Source of the DNA: Gramella sp. MAR_2010_147
GTDB taxonomy: Bacteria; Bacteroidota; Bacteroidia; Flavobacteriales; Flavobacteriaceae
Reading direction: 5' to 3'
DNA: 64,000 nucleotides
Assembly (NCBI RefSeq): GCF_900105135.1
Contig: NZ_LT629741.1
Location: 682,001 to 746,000, forward strand
Position 1 is the stretch's first letter; each line of letters starts with the position of its first letter. Position numbers and translations under genes: made by a program. Of the stretch, positions 26,158 through 35,173 are shown one piece after another. A model generated the notes under the pieces. The model was not told where the DNA came from. It worked only from the letters and a program-made list of their open reading frames with translations, and made no database searches.

Positions 26158-27036
26158 ATGGCAACCTGGAGAGGACAATCCCGAGGCACCCTTTTAGGCT
26201 TCAAAATTTACGTGCAGATTATAAAAAAGACCGGACTTTATTCGGCATATTTCATACTCCTTTTTGTTGCCTTATATTTTATCTTTTTTTCTTTTAATTC
26301 TACCAGAAGCACCTATTACCTCTTCAGAAAAAGACTCGGCTATTCTCGAATGAGCGCCGCTTTTAGCGTGTACAAAAGCTATTTTACCTTTGGAAGGATT
26401 CAGCTTGATCGAATTGCAATTACCAGTGGCTTAAAACATAAATTCACCTTTGAATTTGATGGTGTAGAACATATTGATAATCTTTTACCGCAGAATAAAG
26501 GAGGAATTCTGCTTACCGCTCATATTGGCAATTTTAATCTGGCTAAACATTTTTTTGAAGAACGACATTCGCAGGCCGTTGTGAATCTTGTGGTGACAGA
26601 TTTTGAACATCAGCAGATCAAGAGGTATTTAGAATCTGTGACCGGTACTTCAGAAGTCAGAATCATAGTTCTAAAAGACGATCTAAGCCATATCTTTAAA
26701 ATGAAAGAAGCCCTTGCTAATAATCAACTTCTTGTATTTGCAGCCGACAGGTATTTAAAACATTCCAAAACCTATAAAGCGGAATTTCTGGGCGAACAGG
26801 TGAAATTTCCTCAAGGCCCATTTAAACTTGCGGGGAGAAATAAGATTCCTGTACTTTTTGTCCATTTAATGCGAGAGAAGAATTTTCATTATCATTTTTA
26901 TGCGAGACCATATAAACCTAAAGACTTTACTGCACGGGAACTTTTAAAATCTTATCTTGACGATCTTGAAAAAATGGTAAAAAAATATCCTCATCAGTGG
27001 TATAATTACTACGATTACTGGAATGATTTTAGTTAA
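26158..27036 (+). CDS. LpxL/HtrB-type lysophospholipid acyltransferase
   Basis: 292 residues with an N-terminal hydrophobic segment (about 25-45, YFILLFVALYFIFFSF). The acyltransferase box is LLTAHIGNFNLAKHF, where the usual His-x4-Asp appears as His-x4-Asn: the histidine is retained but the acid is not, a feature shared with parts of the LpxL superfamily. Later FAADRYLK and FPQGPFKLA are conserved. In pigment clusters this family is thought to place the polyene on a lipid or sugar-lipid acceptor. Membrane associated. It directly follows fabG and is followed by the hotdog dehydratase gene. Confidence 0.82.
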   Translation: MATWRGQSRGTLLGFKIYVQIIKKTGLYSAYFILLFVALYFIFFSFNSTRSTYYLFRKRLGYSRMSAAFSVYKSYFTFGRIQLDRIAITSGLKHKFTFEFDGVEHIDNLLPQNKGGILLTAHIGNFNLAKHFFEERHSQAVVNLVVTDFEHQQIKRYLESVTGTSEVRIIVLKDDLSHIFKMKEALANNQLLVFAADRYLKHSKTYKAEFLGEQVKFPQGPFKLAGRNKIPVLFVHLMREKNFHYHFYARPYKPKDFTARELLKSYLDDLEKMVKKYPHQWYNYYDYWNDFS

Positions 27037-27037
27037 A

Positions 27038-27487
27038 ATGGCAGAAAATCTTTTACATCATCCAATTACCTCACACGAGGAAATTATCAACCTTATTCCG
27101 CAGAAAGAACCTTTCGTTTTTGTGGATACTCTTTATGAATACACAAATTTAACGGGAGTTACCGGTTTTACAATTCCGAAGGAAAGTGTAATGCTGGACC
27201 AAAATAAACTCGCGGAAAGTGGATTGATAGAACATATGGCCCAAAGCATGTCTTTGCATAGAGGTTATCAGGGTTCGCTTAGCGGACAAACAAAACCGAA
27301 AACTGGCTTTATTGGCGTGATTAAAACGGTAGAAATTTTTGGATTGCCTGAAGTTGGTGAAAAGTTGAAAACCTACGTAGAAATTTTGCATGAGATCATG
27401 AATGTAACTTCAGTATCTGCCAGAACTGAAAATGAAAGGGGAGAGGTAATTGCGACCTCAGAAATGAAAACCGTAACTGTTGAATGA
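27038..27487 (+). CDS. Hotdog-fold 3-hydroxyacyl-ACP dehydratase-like protein (ApeP-like)
   Basis: 149 residues starting MAENLLHHP. I prefer this ATG, 1 bp after the upstream stop, over one 15 bp earlier that overlaps the acyltransferase gene. LIPQKEPFVFVDTLYE and LIEHMAQSMSLHRGY are the strand and central helix of a FabZ/FabA-type hotdog domain, but the classic HFPGxP box is absent. In E. coli and Xenorhabdus aryl-polyene systems the dehydratase is a heterodimer of such a protein (ApeP) with an HFPG-bearing one (ApeI). The second partner here would be the product of 33540-33905. Its last four bases overlap the next start (ATGA). Confidence 0.78.
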   Translation: MAENLLHHPITSHEEIINLIPQKEPFVFVDTLYEYTNLTGVTGFTIPKESVMLDQNKLAESGLIEHMAQSMSLHRGYQGSLSGQTKPKTGFIGVIKTVEIFGLPEVGEKLKTYVEILHEIMNVTSVSARTENERGEVIATSEMKTVTVE

Positions 27488-27906
27488 GTAATTCTACATT
27501 GAAAACCACTACAAAATTAAAAGTTCGGTTTCATGAATGCGATCCTTTACAGATCGTATGGCATGGCAATTATTTCAAGTATTTTGAAGAAGCCAGAGAA
27601 GCATTCAGTAAAAAGCATGGAATTTCTTATCTGGATGCTAAAAATAATGGATTTACAATGCCCATTGTGAAAACGGAATGCGAGCACAAACTTCCGCTAC
27701 AGTATGGGGATGAATTTGAAGTAGAGACTCACTTTGTAAATACTGAAGCAGCAAAGATCATTTTTAAATACCAGATATTTTGTTCAGAGAAATTAATCTG
27801 TACCGGTAAAACCGTTCAGGTTTTTACCGATAAAAATTCAGAATTGGTTCTGATCAATCCACCGTTTTTCTTAGATTGGAAAAAGAAAATGGGATTGATA
27901 AAATGA
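27484..27906 (+). CDS. 4-hydroxybenzoyl-CoA thioesterase-type acyl thioesterase
   Basis: 140 residues, a single hotdog domain of the YbgC/FadM type. VRFHECDPLQIVWHGNYFKY contains the catalytic aspartate of the Asp-x-x-x-x-x-x-His-x-x-Tyr signature. It probably releases or edits polyene chains from ACP or CoA, or hydrolyses stalled intermediates (ApeK-like role). Soluble and cytoplasmic. It overlaps its neighbours by 4 bp on both sides (ATGA at each junction), so it is translated together with the dehydratase-like protein and the ketosynthase. Confidence 0.88.
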   Translation: MSNSTLKTTTKLKVRFHECDPLQIVWHGNYFKYFEEAREAFSKKHGISYLDAKNNGFTMPIVKTECEHKLPLQYGDEFEVETHFVNTEAAKIIFKYQIFCSEKLICTGKTVQVFTDKNSELVLINPPFFLDWKKKMGLIK

Positions 27907-29042
27907 GCAGGAACTATCTTCTACATGATTCTATAATTTCCCCGATTGGTTTTAGCACGGAAGCAAATCTTAAAGCGATTCGTAATTCTGAATCAGCTCT
28001 TAAATTGCATACTAATTTAAGCGTTTTTCAAAATGGATATTACGCCGGTTTGATCGAGCAGGCATTGATCGATGAGAAATTTAATAAGATTGGCGAGCCT
28101 TCACAATATACCAAACTTGAAAAGTTACTAATTCTAGCAGTTCATCAGGTTCTTGATAATGCTCGTTCAATAGATTTCAATAAAACTGGATTGATCATTT
28201 CCACGACTAAAGGAAATATTGATCAGTTAAATAAAAATGAATTCCCTTCAGATAGATTATATCTCTGGAAAATGGCCGAAGTTGTAGGCGATTTTTTCGG
28301 ATTCAAACAAAAGCCAATCCTAATTTCCAATGCCTGTATTTCCGGTGCACTGGCTATTAAAACTGCGAATGATTTTATTGAAACTGGAAGATTTGAAAAT
28401 GCTATAGTAGCCGGTGGAGACCTGGTTTCAGAATTTGTTCTTTCAGGCTTTCAGTCTTTTCAAGCCATTAGTCCTGAACCCTGCCGGCCATTTTCAAATG
28501 ATAGAAAAGGAGTGAGCCTGGGTGAAGCCGCTGCAGCAGTTTTAATTGGGCCAGATAAATCTAACAACTTAGATAAGGTAAGATATATTGATGCCATTAC
28601 AGCTAATGATGCCAATCATATTTCAGGTCCCAGTAAAACCGGAGAAGGATTATTTCAAAGTATCTCCAGGCTATTAAAGAGAAGTGATATTGAGAATTCT
28701 GAAGTAGATTATTTGTCTGCTCATGGTACGGCCACCCTTTATAATGATGAAATGGAATCACATGCTTTTCATCGTGCCAGTCTGGAAAATGTTCCGATCA
28801 ATAGTTTTAAAGGATATTTCGGGCATACCCTGGGAACTTCAGCTTTAATAGAAAGTATTCTAACAAAACATAGTTTGCTTAATAATGAACTGCTTACATC
28901 CCATAATTTTACAGAATCTGGAGTTTCCAAAGAATTAAATATCATTCAGAAAAATCAGCAAAAAGATTTAAAATTAGCCTTAAAAACAGCTTCTGGCTTT
29001 GGAGGTTGTAATCTTGCGATGTTACTAAAAAAGGAAAGTTGA
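27903..29042 (+). CDS. Beta-ketoacyl-ACP synthase with complete active site (first)
   Basis: 379 residues from the ATG within ATGA at 27903; an earlier ATG at 27876 would lie deep in the thioesterase gene. The thiolase-fold enzyme keeps Cys145 (SNACISGALA), the first His in SAHGTATLYND and the second in GYFGHTLGTS. It should catalyse decarboxylative condensation with malonyl-ACP. It is shorter and more divergent than FabF. It is followed immediately by a half-length ketosynthase-like protein lacking active-site residues, a likely partner. Compare ApeR/ApeO-type synthases in proteobacterial clusters. Confidence 0.85.
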   Translation: MSRNYLLHDSIISPIGFSTEANLKAIRNSESALKLHTNLSVFQNGYYAGLIEQALIDEKFNKIGEPSQYTKLEKLLILAVHQVLDNARSIDFNKTGLIISTTKGNIDQLNKNEFPSDRLYLWKMAEVVGDFFGFKQKPILISNACISGALAIKTANDFIETGRFENAIVAGGDLVSEFVLSGFQSFQAISPEPCRPFSNDRKGVSLGEAAAAVLIGPDKSNNLDKVRYIDAITANDANHISGPSKTGEGLFQSISRLLKRSDIENSEVDYLSAHGTATLYNDEMESHAFHRASLENVPINSFKGYFGHTLGTSALIESILTKHSLLNNELLTSHNFTESGVSKELNIIQKNQQKDLKLALKTASGFGGCNLAMLLKKES

Positions 29043-29641
29043 TGAGCAGCGAACTTTTCATACAGAACTCAGTAAAGATTCGGGATTCAAAAGTTTTTAA
29101 GAACGGAGAATTGGTTTTTCAGGTAGATCGTGATTTGAATCTAAACAAATTTTTAAAAGAGATTTATAAAGAACAAAACCTGAACTATCCAAAATTCTTT
29201 AAAATGGATAGCCTTTCTAAATTGGGATATCTGGGTGTAGAATTATTGACTAACGGAAATATTCAAAATAAAGAGACCGCACTGGTTTTTGCAAATTCAG
29301 CCTCAAGCCTGGAAACTGATACTGCTTTTGCAGAGAGCCTGAAAGATTTTCCTTCGCCCTCTCTTTTCGTTTATACCTTACCAAATATAATGTTAGGAGA
29401 AATCAGTATTCGTCATCAACTGAAATCTGAAAACTGTTTTTTTATTTCCGAAGCTTTCGATCCCGGTTTGTTTATTAATTATTGCACCGCTTTATTTCAA
29501 CAGAAAAAAGCCGAAAACTTGCTTTGTGGGTGGGTGAACTTGCACAATAATGAATATGATGTATTTTTGTGGCAAATTGCCCCTGGCGGCGGAACCGATT
29601 TTAACGAAGAGGAGCTAAAGAAATTATACTTACCTACATGA
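29042..29641 (+). CDS. Half-length, catalytically dead ketosynthase-like protein
   Basis: 199 residues; ATG 29042 overlaps the upstream TGA by one base (TGATG). The middle of the protein (LVFANSASSLETDTAF, TLPNIMLGEISIRHQL, NCFFISEAFDPGLFINY) follows the pattern of the N-terminal half of ketosynthases, up to the region that normally holds the active-site cysteine. Here that cysteine is absent and there are no His motifs. No second half is encoded. It may be a partner or chain-length factor for the ketosynthase just upstream. I do not know a characterised homologue. Confidence 0.6.
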   Translation: MSSELFIQNSVKIRDSKVFKNGELVFQVDRDLNLNKFLKEIYKEQNLNYPKFFKMDSLSKLGYLGVELLTNGNIQNKETALVFANSASSLETDTAFAESLKDFPSPSLFVYTLPNIMLGEISIRHQLKSENCFFISEAFDPGLFINYCTALFQQKKAENLLCGWVNLHNNEYDVFLWQIAPGGGTDFNEEELKKLYLPT

Positions 29642-29895
29642 GTGACCTGCATACCGAATTAAAAAAAAGTATTATTGAACAACTTAACCTCGAAGATATG
29701 GAGGTTAGCGAAATTAAGAATGACGAGCATCTTTTTGGAGATGGCCTGGGTTTGGATAGTATAGATGCCCTTGAATTGATCGTGCTTCTGGAAAAGGATT
29801 ATGGTATTAAACTCAATGACCCGAACCAGGGAAAAGAGATCTTTAATTCCATAAATAGTATGGCCGAATATATTGAAAAAAACCGCACTAAATAA
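29638..29895 (+). CDS. Acyl carrier protein
   Basis: 85 residues, acidic, four-helix ACP. The phosphopantetheine site is in DGLGLDSIDALEL, with Ser41 as the attachment residue. It overlaps the upstream gene by 4 bp (ATGA) and precedes the second ketosynthase by 3 bp. It is the only carrier protein in the cluster and should carry the growing aryl polyene. A holo-ACP synthase is not encoded in the window, so a housekeeping phosphopantetheinyl transferase presumably serves it. Confidence 0.93.
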   Translation: MSDLHTELKKSIIEQLNLEDMEVSEIKNDEHLFGDGLGLDSIDALELIVLLEKDYGIKLNDPNQGKEIFNSINSMAEYIEKNRTK

Positions 29896-29898
29896 TTT

Positions 29899-31083
29899 AT
29901 GGGAGGCGTTGCCGTTACCGGAATGGGAATAACTTCTGCAATTGGCGGAAACATTGACCAAACGCTTTTATCTCTCAAAAATGGAAAGGACGGAATTTCA
30001 TACCCGGAAATCCTTTCAACTAATCATACAAATTTACCGGTTGGAGAGATCAAATTAAGTGATTCAGAGTTGAGTGAAATTCTGAATTTACCTAAAGATC
30101 ACTCCTGTACGCGCGCTGCTTTGATCGGTATTCACGCGATCAGAGAATTACTTAAAACTTCTGGTTTTGATGAATTTCCTGAAGACATGGGATTGATTTC
30201 GGGAACCAGCGTTGGTGGAATTGATAAAACCGAACAACATTTCTACGATTTTAAGGATAAGTCGGAATTCAGGAAATATATTCAGGCGCAACATCCCGGA
30301 TTTACTACGGAAAAAATAGCAGAATATTTTGGTCTGAAAGGCTTCGTTACCACAATTAGTACTGCATGTTCTTCTTCTGCAAATGCCATTATGATGGGTG
30401 CCAGAATGATAGAGTCGGGAAAATTTAAACGAGTGATCGTTGGAGGAACAGATTGTTTGACGAAATTCACCTTGAACGGATTCAATTCACTTAAAATTCT
30501 TTCTGAGGATAAAAACTGCCCTTTTGATAATAATCGTAACGGATTAAATCTTGGGGAAGCCGCAGCCTATTTGTTGCTAGAAGCCGAAGATTGTATAGGA
30601 AAGAAGGATATTATGGGAAAAATCATTGGTTACGGGAATGCCAACGATGCTTTCCATCAAACTGCTTCATCTGAGGATGGAGAAGGTGCGTTCCAGGCGA
30701 TTTCAAAAGCTTTAAAAAAAGCTAAAATATCAACTATGGAAATTGATTATGTCAATGCCCATGGGACAGGAACACAGAATAACGATCTTTCAGAAAGTAT
30801 AGCTTTAAATAGAGTTTTTGGTAATATTGTTCCAAATTTCAGTTCTACGAAAGGATTTACCGGCCATACCCTGGGAGCAGCAGGTGCGTTGGAAGCAATT
30901 TTCAGCCTCCTCTCAATTAATCATGGAGAAATCTATCCTAATTTGAATTTTAATGCTAAAATGACCGAAACTGGATTAATTCCGGTCACTAATGTTCTAA
31001 AAACCAATATCAATACAGTACTCTCCAACTCTTTTGGATTTGGCGGAAATTGCACCTCTTTAATATTTCATAAAGATGCATAG
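29899..31083 (+). CDS. Beta-ketoacyl-ACP synthase with complete active site (second, FabF-like)
   Basis: 394 residues. Cys157 lies in STACSSSANAIMMGARMI, the first His in NAHGTGTQNND and the second in KGFTGHTLGAAGALEA, with a C-terminal SFGFGGNCTSL loop, all canonical for KAS I/II. Its gene overlaps by 8 bp with the following inactive ketosynthase-like gene. This matches the KS:CLF pair (ApeO:ApeC) known from aryl-polyene synthesis, where the heterodimer builds the conjugated chain. It is the best candidate for the main elongating enzyme. Confidence 0.92.
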   Translation: MGGVAVTGMGITSAIGGNIDQTLLSLKNGKDGISYPEILSTNHTNLPVGEIKLSDSELSEILNLPKDHSCTRAALIGIHAIRELLKTSGFDEFPEDMGLISGTSVGGIDKTEQHFYDFKDKSEFRKYIQAQHPGFTTEKIAEYFGLKGFVTTISTACSSSANAIMMGARMIESGKFKRVIVGGTDCLTKFTLNGFNSLKILSEDKNCPFDNNRNGLNLGEAAAYLLLEAEDCIGKKDIMGKIIGYGNANDAFHQTASSEDGEGAFQAISKALKKAKISTMEIDYVNAHGTGTQNNDLSESIALNRVFGNIVPNFSSTKGFTGHTLGAAGALEAIFSLLSINHGEIYPNLNFNAKMTETGLIPVTNVLKTNINTVLSNSFGFGGNCTSLIFHKDA

Positions 31084-32134
31084 AGCCTATATCAATGGAA
31101 TATCGTCGATCTCTCCCCAGTATGAAAATATTTTCGAGGATGGGAACTTAACGGAATATGAGGAAAATATTATGCCGGCTATAGAAGTCGATTATAAGTC
31201 TCAAATAAAACCCATGATGCTTCGCAGAATGTCTAAAGCTGTGAAAATGGGACTTTTTTGTTCTAAAAAAGCTCTGTTGGAGGCTGGTGTAGAATTACCA
31301 GATGCTATTATTGTAGGAACAGGTCAGGGATGCTTACAGGATACTGAAAAGTTCATGATGAATATGCTGGATTCTGAAGAAGGCTTATTAAGCCCTACCT
31401 CTTTCATTCAGTCTACTCACAATACAGTTGCGGGACAGATCGCATTGGATTTAAAATGTAAGGGATACAACATGACCTTTACCCAGAATGCTGTTTCTTT
31501 TGAAAGTGCACTAATTGATGGATTACTACAACTGGAAGATGAAAATATAAAGCATGTTCTGGTTGGTGGTGTGGATGAAATCTCTAATAAATTTACTGGT
31601 TTTCAAAGGCTGGATGCGCAGATTAAAACAGAAAATATTAATAACCTGGAACTATTGAGCTCTGAAACTTCTGGTACGATAATTTCAGAATCTGCCGCTT
31701 TTTTTTCTTTGAGTTCTGAGATAACTGATAATTCTTATTGTGAATTAAAAGATGCAGCAATTTTAAATTCTTTAGAAGTATCCAATATTACCCAAGAAAT
31801 CGATCGGTTCTTAAAAAGAAACAATACTTCGGTTTCAGAAATAGATGTAGTCGTATTGGGAAATAATGGAGATGCCAGGTTTGATCATTATTACAAAGAA
31901 TTGCAGGATAGTATATTTTCAGATAAATGTCATGTGGCTTACAAACATTTGATTGGAGAGAACAATTCGGTTTCTTCTTATGCATTAATACTTGCTTCAC
32001 GAATCCTGAAGGAAAAGAAAATTTCTGATATTTTTAAATTGAATACCTTAAATTGCGCTAATCCCCGAAATATTTTGATATATAATCAATACCTGGGGAA
32101 AAACCACGGACTAATTCTTTTACAAAGCCTTTGA
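31076..32134 (+). CDS. Chain-length-factor-like inactive ketosynthase
   Basis: 352 residues with the thiolase fold pattern (AIIVGTGQGCLQDTEKF, FIQSTHNTVAGQIAL, VLVGGVDEIS) but no catalytic residues. The segment aligned to the active-site loop reads TFTQNAVSFES, with Gln-Asn-Ala at 137-139 in place of the cysteine, and HGT and GH motifs are missing. Such proteins pair with an active KS and set chain length. The 8-bp overlap with the intact FabF-like gene supports a stoichiometric heterodimer. Confidence 0.8.
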   Translation: MHRAYINGISSISPQYENIFEDGNLTEYEENIMPAIEVDYKSQIKPMMLRRMSKAVKMGLFCSKKALLEAGVELPDAIIVGTGQGCLQDTEKFMMNMLDSEEGLLSPTSFIQSTHNTVAGQIALDLKCKGYNMTFTQNAVSFESALIDGLLQLEDENIKHVLVGGVDEISNKFTGFQRLDAQIKTENINNLELLSSETSGTIISESAAFFSLSSEITDNSYCELKDAAILNSLEVSNITQEIDRFLKRNNTSVSEIDVVVLGNNGDARFDHYYKELQDSIFSDKCHVAYKHLIGENNSVSSYALILASRILKEKKISDIFKLNTLNCANPRNILIYNQYLGKNHGLILLQSL

Positions 32135-32901
32135 TCTTTAAGCTTATTAAATCTGTTTTTGCAGTTGCGGCAGTCTTCACAATAGCGCTGTATTATCAGG
32201 GAATATGGTCTTTCTGGCCGCTGCTTTTGATCGCTATTGTCTATATACTTCTTATACTGGTACTTTCAACCAATGTTCAGTTAAATTTCTTCGTGAATGC
32301 ATATAACCGGAACCCTGATTATCCTGAAAATGCTGTTGCCATAAGTTTTGATGACGGGCCTGTAAAAAATACTTTGGAAATTCTAGAGATCTTGGATCGG
32401 TTTAAGGTGAAAGCCACATTTTTTTGCATTGGCAGCAATATTGAAAAATATCCTGAAATATTTAAAGAAATAATAGCGAGAGGACATATTGTTGGCAATC
32501 ATACCTTTTCTCATACGCGCAAGATGGGTTTTTTGCCTACGAGAACCATCATCGATGAAATAAAGCGCTGTGATAAGGTCGCGGCAAAACTTGGAGGTGT
32601 TAAAATGAATCTTTTTAGACCACCCTTCGGGATCATTAATCCTAAGACCAAGAAAGCGCTGGAAAAAACGGGGCATAAGGTGATCGGCTGGAATGTGAGG
32701 CCTTATGATGCTATTACCAAATCACCGGAAAAAATCATTCACAGGATCACCAAAGACCTTAAGCGGGGAGATCTAATTCTTTTACATGATAATCTGCCAA
32801 AAACTGCCGTGATATTGGAACAGTTATTGGTTATTTTAGAACAACAAAATTTCAGCACAGTAAGAGCTGATAAATTATTTGATATTCATGCGTATAATTA
32901 A
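32131..32901 (+). CDS. Polysaccharide deacetylase family protein (CE4, NodB-like)
   Basis: 256 residues starting at TTG 32131, which overlaps the previous stop. Two N-terminal helices anchor it in the membrane. The NodB domain follows: AISFDDGPVKNT (Asp-Asp, catalytic and metal-binding), GNHTFSHTRKMGF (the HxxxH zinc motif), LFRPPFG, and LILLHDNL near the C-terminus. It removes acyl groups from amino sugars or related amides. Its role in pigment synthesis is not established; it could act on the acceptor glycolipid made by the GT2 enzyme in the cluster. It overlaps the LolA-like gene by 14 bp. Confidence 0.88.
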   Translation: MIFKLIKSVFAVAAVFTIALYYQGIWSFWPLLLIAIVYILLILVLSTNVQLNFFVNAYNRNPDYPENAVAISFDDGPVKNTLEILEILDRFKVKATFFCIGSNIEKYPEIFKEIIARGHIVGNHTFSHTRKMGFLPTRTIIDEIKRCDKVAAKLGGVKMNLFRPPFGIINPKTKKALEKTGHKVIGWNVRPYDAITKSPEKIIHRITKDLKRGDLILLHDNLPKTAVILEQLLVILEQQNFSTVRADKLFDIHAYN

Positions 32902-33511
32902 AATTTGCATTTTTCTTTTCAGTCTTAGTATGCTATCTCAAAATGGGGCGATGAGTTCTGCTGAAAAGCAGGATTTTAAATCAAGCGTCCTCGATAAATC
33001 CAGTGAGATCAAAAGTTTTTCGGCTGAATTCACTCAGAAGAAACACATGAAAATGATGGATGGCAGCCCAGAAAGTCAGGGTAGAGTGTACTATAGATTT
33101 CCGAATACCCTGAAATGGGAATATATGAAACCTTATCAATATCAGCTTTTATTTAAGGATTCTAAGCTTTTTATAAAGGAAGAAGGGCAATTTTCAGAAG
33201 TCGATCTTTCGTCAAATGAGCTTTTTAATAAAATGGGGAAGTTGGTTGCCGGTAGTGTAAATGGTAAAATTTTGATGGCCGATAAGGATTTTGATATCAC
33301 GTATCAACGTTCTGGAGCGCATATAAAGGCGCTAATTGTCCCTAAAGATGGAAATTTAAAGGAAATGTTTAAAGAAATCTGGATTAGTTTCAATGAAGAG
33401 CATCTTATTAATTCTATAAGACTTATAGATCCTTCAGAGGATTTTACCGAGATAAATATGGAGAATATTAAAATTAATCAGCCTATTCCCGCTTCAGTTT
33501 TTCAAAACTAA
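32888..33511 (+). CDS. LolA-like outer-membrane lipoprotein carrier
   Basis: 207 residues from ATG 32888 (14-bp overlap upstream). A signal peptide (MRIIKICIFLFSLSML) is followed by the LolA pattern: SFSAEFTQKKHMKMMDG, GRVYYRFPNTLKWEY and QLLFKDSKLFIKEEG. LolA proteins ferry lipidated cargo across the periplasm. A dedicated LolA copy recurs in aryl-polyene clusters (ApeL-like), where it probably carries the hydrophobic pigment-lipid to the outer membrane. It works with the MMPL exporter encoded at 35173. A housekeeping lolA is expected elsewhere. Confidence 0.85.
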   Translation: MRIIKICIFLFSLSMLSQNGAMSSAEKQDFKSSVLDKSSEIKSFSAEFTQKKHMKMMDGSPESQGRVYYRFPNTLKWEYMKPYQYQLLFKDSKLFIKEEGQFSEVDLSSNELFNKMGKLVAGSVNGKILMADKDFDITYQRSGAHIKALIVPKDGNLKEMFKEIWISFNEEHLINSIRLIDPSEDFTEINMENIKINQPIPASVFQN

Positions 33512-33539
33512 AGTATCTTGCTTTTTCTAAATTTAAACT

Positions 33540-33905
33540 ATGATTTTAGAAGACTTTTATAAAGTTTCCAATACTTCCCTGGCGGGAGATGATGCCATTA
33601 CAACCTTAAAAGTTAATAAGGATCATGAAATATATAAAGGTCACTTTCCTGGCAGGCCGGTAACTCCTGGAGTAGTGCTAATGCAGTTGTTTAAGGAGGA
33701 AGCTGAAAGAATCTTTGATAAGAAACTTCAACTGGTAAGAGCCGAAAATGTAAAATTTACAGCAGTTTTTGATCCTACTCATGACGCAGCGCTTATCCTT
33801 GAATCCAATTTAACCGAAACCGGAGAATTCATTAAACTTAAAGGAGTTGCAAAGAATAAGGATGGGATTGTGCTGAAGATTAGTTCTCTTTATAAAACCT
33901 GCTAA
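33540..33905 (+). CDS. FabZ-like 3-hydroxyacyl-ACP dehydratase (ApeI-like)
   Basis: 121 residues, one hotdog domain. The catalytic box YKGHFPGRPVTPGVVLMQL contains His35 and the conserved GHFPGxP turn. The later acidic residue usual in FabZ is in the central helix (EEAERIF). It would perform the dehydration step giving each double bond, probably as a heterodimer with the HFPG-less hotdog protein at 27038. It stands 28 bp after the LolA-like gene and 62 bp before the GT2-DUF2062 gene. Confidence 0.88.
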   Translation: MILEDFYKVSNTSLAGDDAITTLKVNKDHEIYKGHFPGRPVTPGVVLMQLFKEEAERIFDKKLQLVRAENVKFTAVFDPTHDAALILESNLTETGEFIKLKGVAKNKDGIVLKISSLYKTC

Positions 33906-33967
33906 TTCTACCTTTCTATTATGTTCCTCTCTGAATAAATAATACTTTTGCAGGAAAGTATTTTAGG

Positions 33968-35173
33968 GTGAAAAAAGAACCGGTTTTTCAGAAAAGATTT
34001 GAAGATCTTAACTGCTGTGTGATTGTACCAACCTACAATAACGCACAGTCCCTTGGTAGTTTTTTAGCCGACCTTAAGCTTTACACGAACAGGATCATCA
34101 TTATAAACGATGGCTCTACTGATGATACTTCGGAAATCCTGAAATCACATCTGGAATTGCACCATATAGAGCATTTAGAAAACAAGGGGAAAGGCATGGC
34201 CCTTAAAACCGGGTTTCGATCTGCAGAAGATTTAAGCTATGATTATGCTATTACGATAGATTCTGACGGGCAGCATTATCCAGATGATCTCGACGTATTT
34301 CTTACTGAACTTGAATCCAGGCAACCAGGAGATCCTGAGGTTTTACTGGTTGGAGACAGGAATATGGGGCGTGATGGAATTCCCGGTAAAAGCAGCACAG
34401 GAAACAGATTTTCAAATTTCTGGTTTTTGGTCGTTACCGGAATAGAACTTCATGACACCCAAAGCGGGTACAGGTTATATCCCGTTCAACTCATCAACTC
34501 TCTGAAACTCATTACCTGGAAATTTGAGCTGGAAATTGAAGTTCTGGTAAAAGCCGCCTGGAGAAAAACAGAAGTAAAAAATATTCCAATTAAAGTACTT
34601 TACCAGGAAGGGGAAAGGGTATCCCATTTCAGACCATTTTGGGATATTGTGCGTATTGTTTTGCTTTATATGTGGTTTGTTTTAGTGAGCTTCTTTTACA
34701 TTCACCCAAGAAATAAATACCAGGATTTCAAAAATAAAGGTTTCAAGAAATTCTGGAAGGAAGATATTATTAAGAGTCAGGAACCACCTCATAAAAAAGC
34801 AGCAGCGATCGCTTTAGGCATTTTTGTAGGAATTTCTCCGTTTTGGGGTTTGCATACCCTTCTGGTATTCACCCTGGCTGCGGTTTTCAAATTAAATAAG
34901 GTTATAGCCTTCTTATTCTCTAATATAAGCATACCCCCTTTTATTCCTATAATTATCTATGCCAGTTTCCAGTTTGGCTCTTTACTCACCGGAAAAGGTT
35001 TTGATTGGGACTTGAAACTTCAAAATTTTGATACCGGAACAGATGTTTTTATGGGCTTATGGCAATACATAATGGGGAGTATGGCTCTTGCGATTGTAAT
35101 GGCTATAAGCCTGTGGATTGTATTTTATTTTCTATTTTCGATCTTTAACCAAAAGCAGGTGGTAAAACCTTAA
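33968..35173 (+). CDS. GT2 glycosyltransferase fused to a DUF2062 membrane domain
   Basis: 401 residues from a GTG start. Residues 10-235 are a DPM1-like GT2 domain (CVIVPTYNNAQSLGSFL, NDGSTDDTSE, TIDSDGQHYPDDL, GDRNMGRDGIPG). Residues 275-395 form a DUF2062 domain with membrane helices, recognisable by KAAAIALGIFVGISPFWGLH and NISIPPFIPIIIY. Proteobacterial aryl-polyene loci encode a GT2 linked to an acyltransferase; here the acyltransferase is separate. A role in making the glycolipid acceptor of the polyene is likely but inferred. Its TAA overlaps the next ATG (TAATG). Confidence 0.85.
   Translation: MKKEPVFQKRFEDLNCCVIVPTYNNAQSLGSFLADLKLYTNRIIIINDGSTDDTSEILKSHLELHHIEHLENKGKGMALKTGFRSAEDLSYDYAITIDSDGQHYPDDLDVFLTELESRQPGDPEVLLVGDRNMGRDGIPGKSSTGNRFSNFWFLVVTGIELHDTQSGYRLYPVQLINSLKLITWKFELEIEVLVKAAWRKTEVKNIPIKVLYQEGERVSHFRPFWDIVRIVLLYMWFVLVSFFYIHPRNKYQDFKNKGFKKFWKEDIIKSQEPPHKKAAAIALGIFVGISPFWGLHTLLVFTLAAVFKLNKVIAFLFSNISIPPFIPIIIYASFQFGSLLTGKGFDWDLKLQNFDTGTDVFMGLWQYIMGSMALAIVMAISLWIVFYFLFSIFNQKQVVKP

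Noticed and set aside
25422-33905. Primary fatty-acid synthesis (fab) operon
   Set aside because: Degenerate KS partners, ammonia-lyase, LolA and MMPL genes, and divergent KS sequences point to a specialised aryl-polyene pathway.
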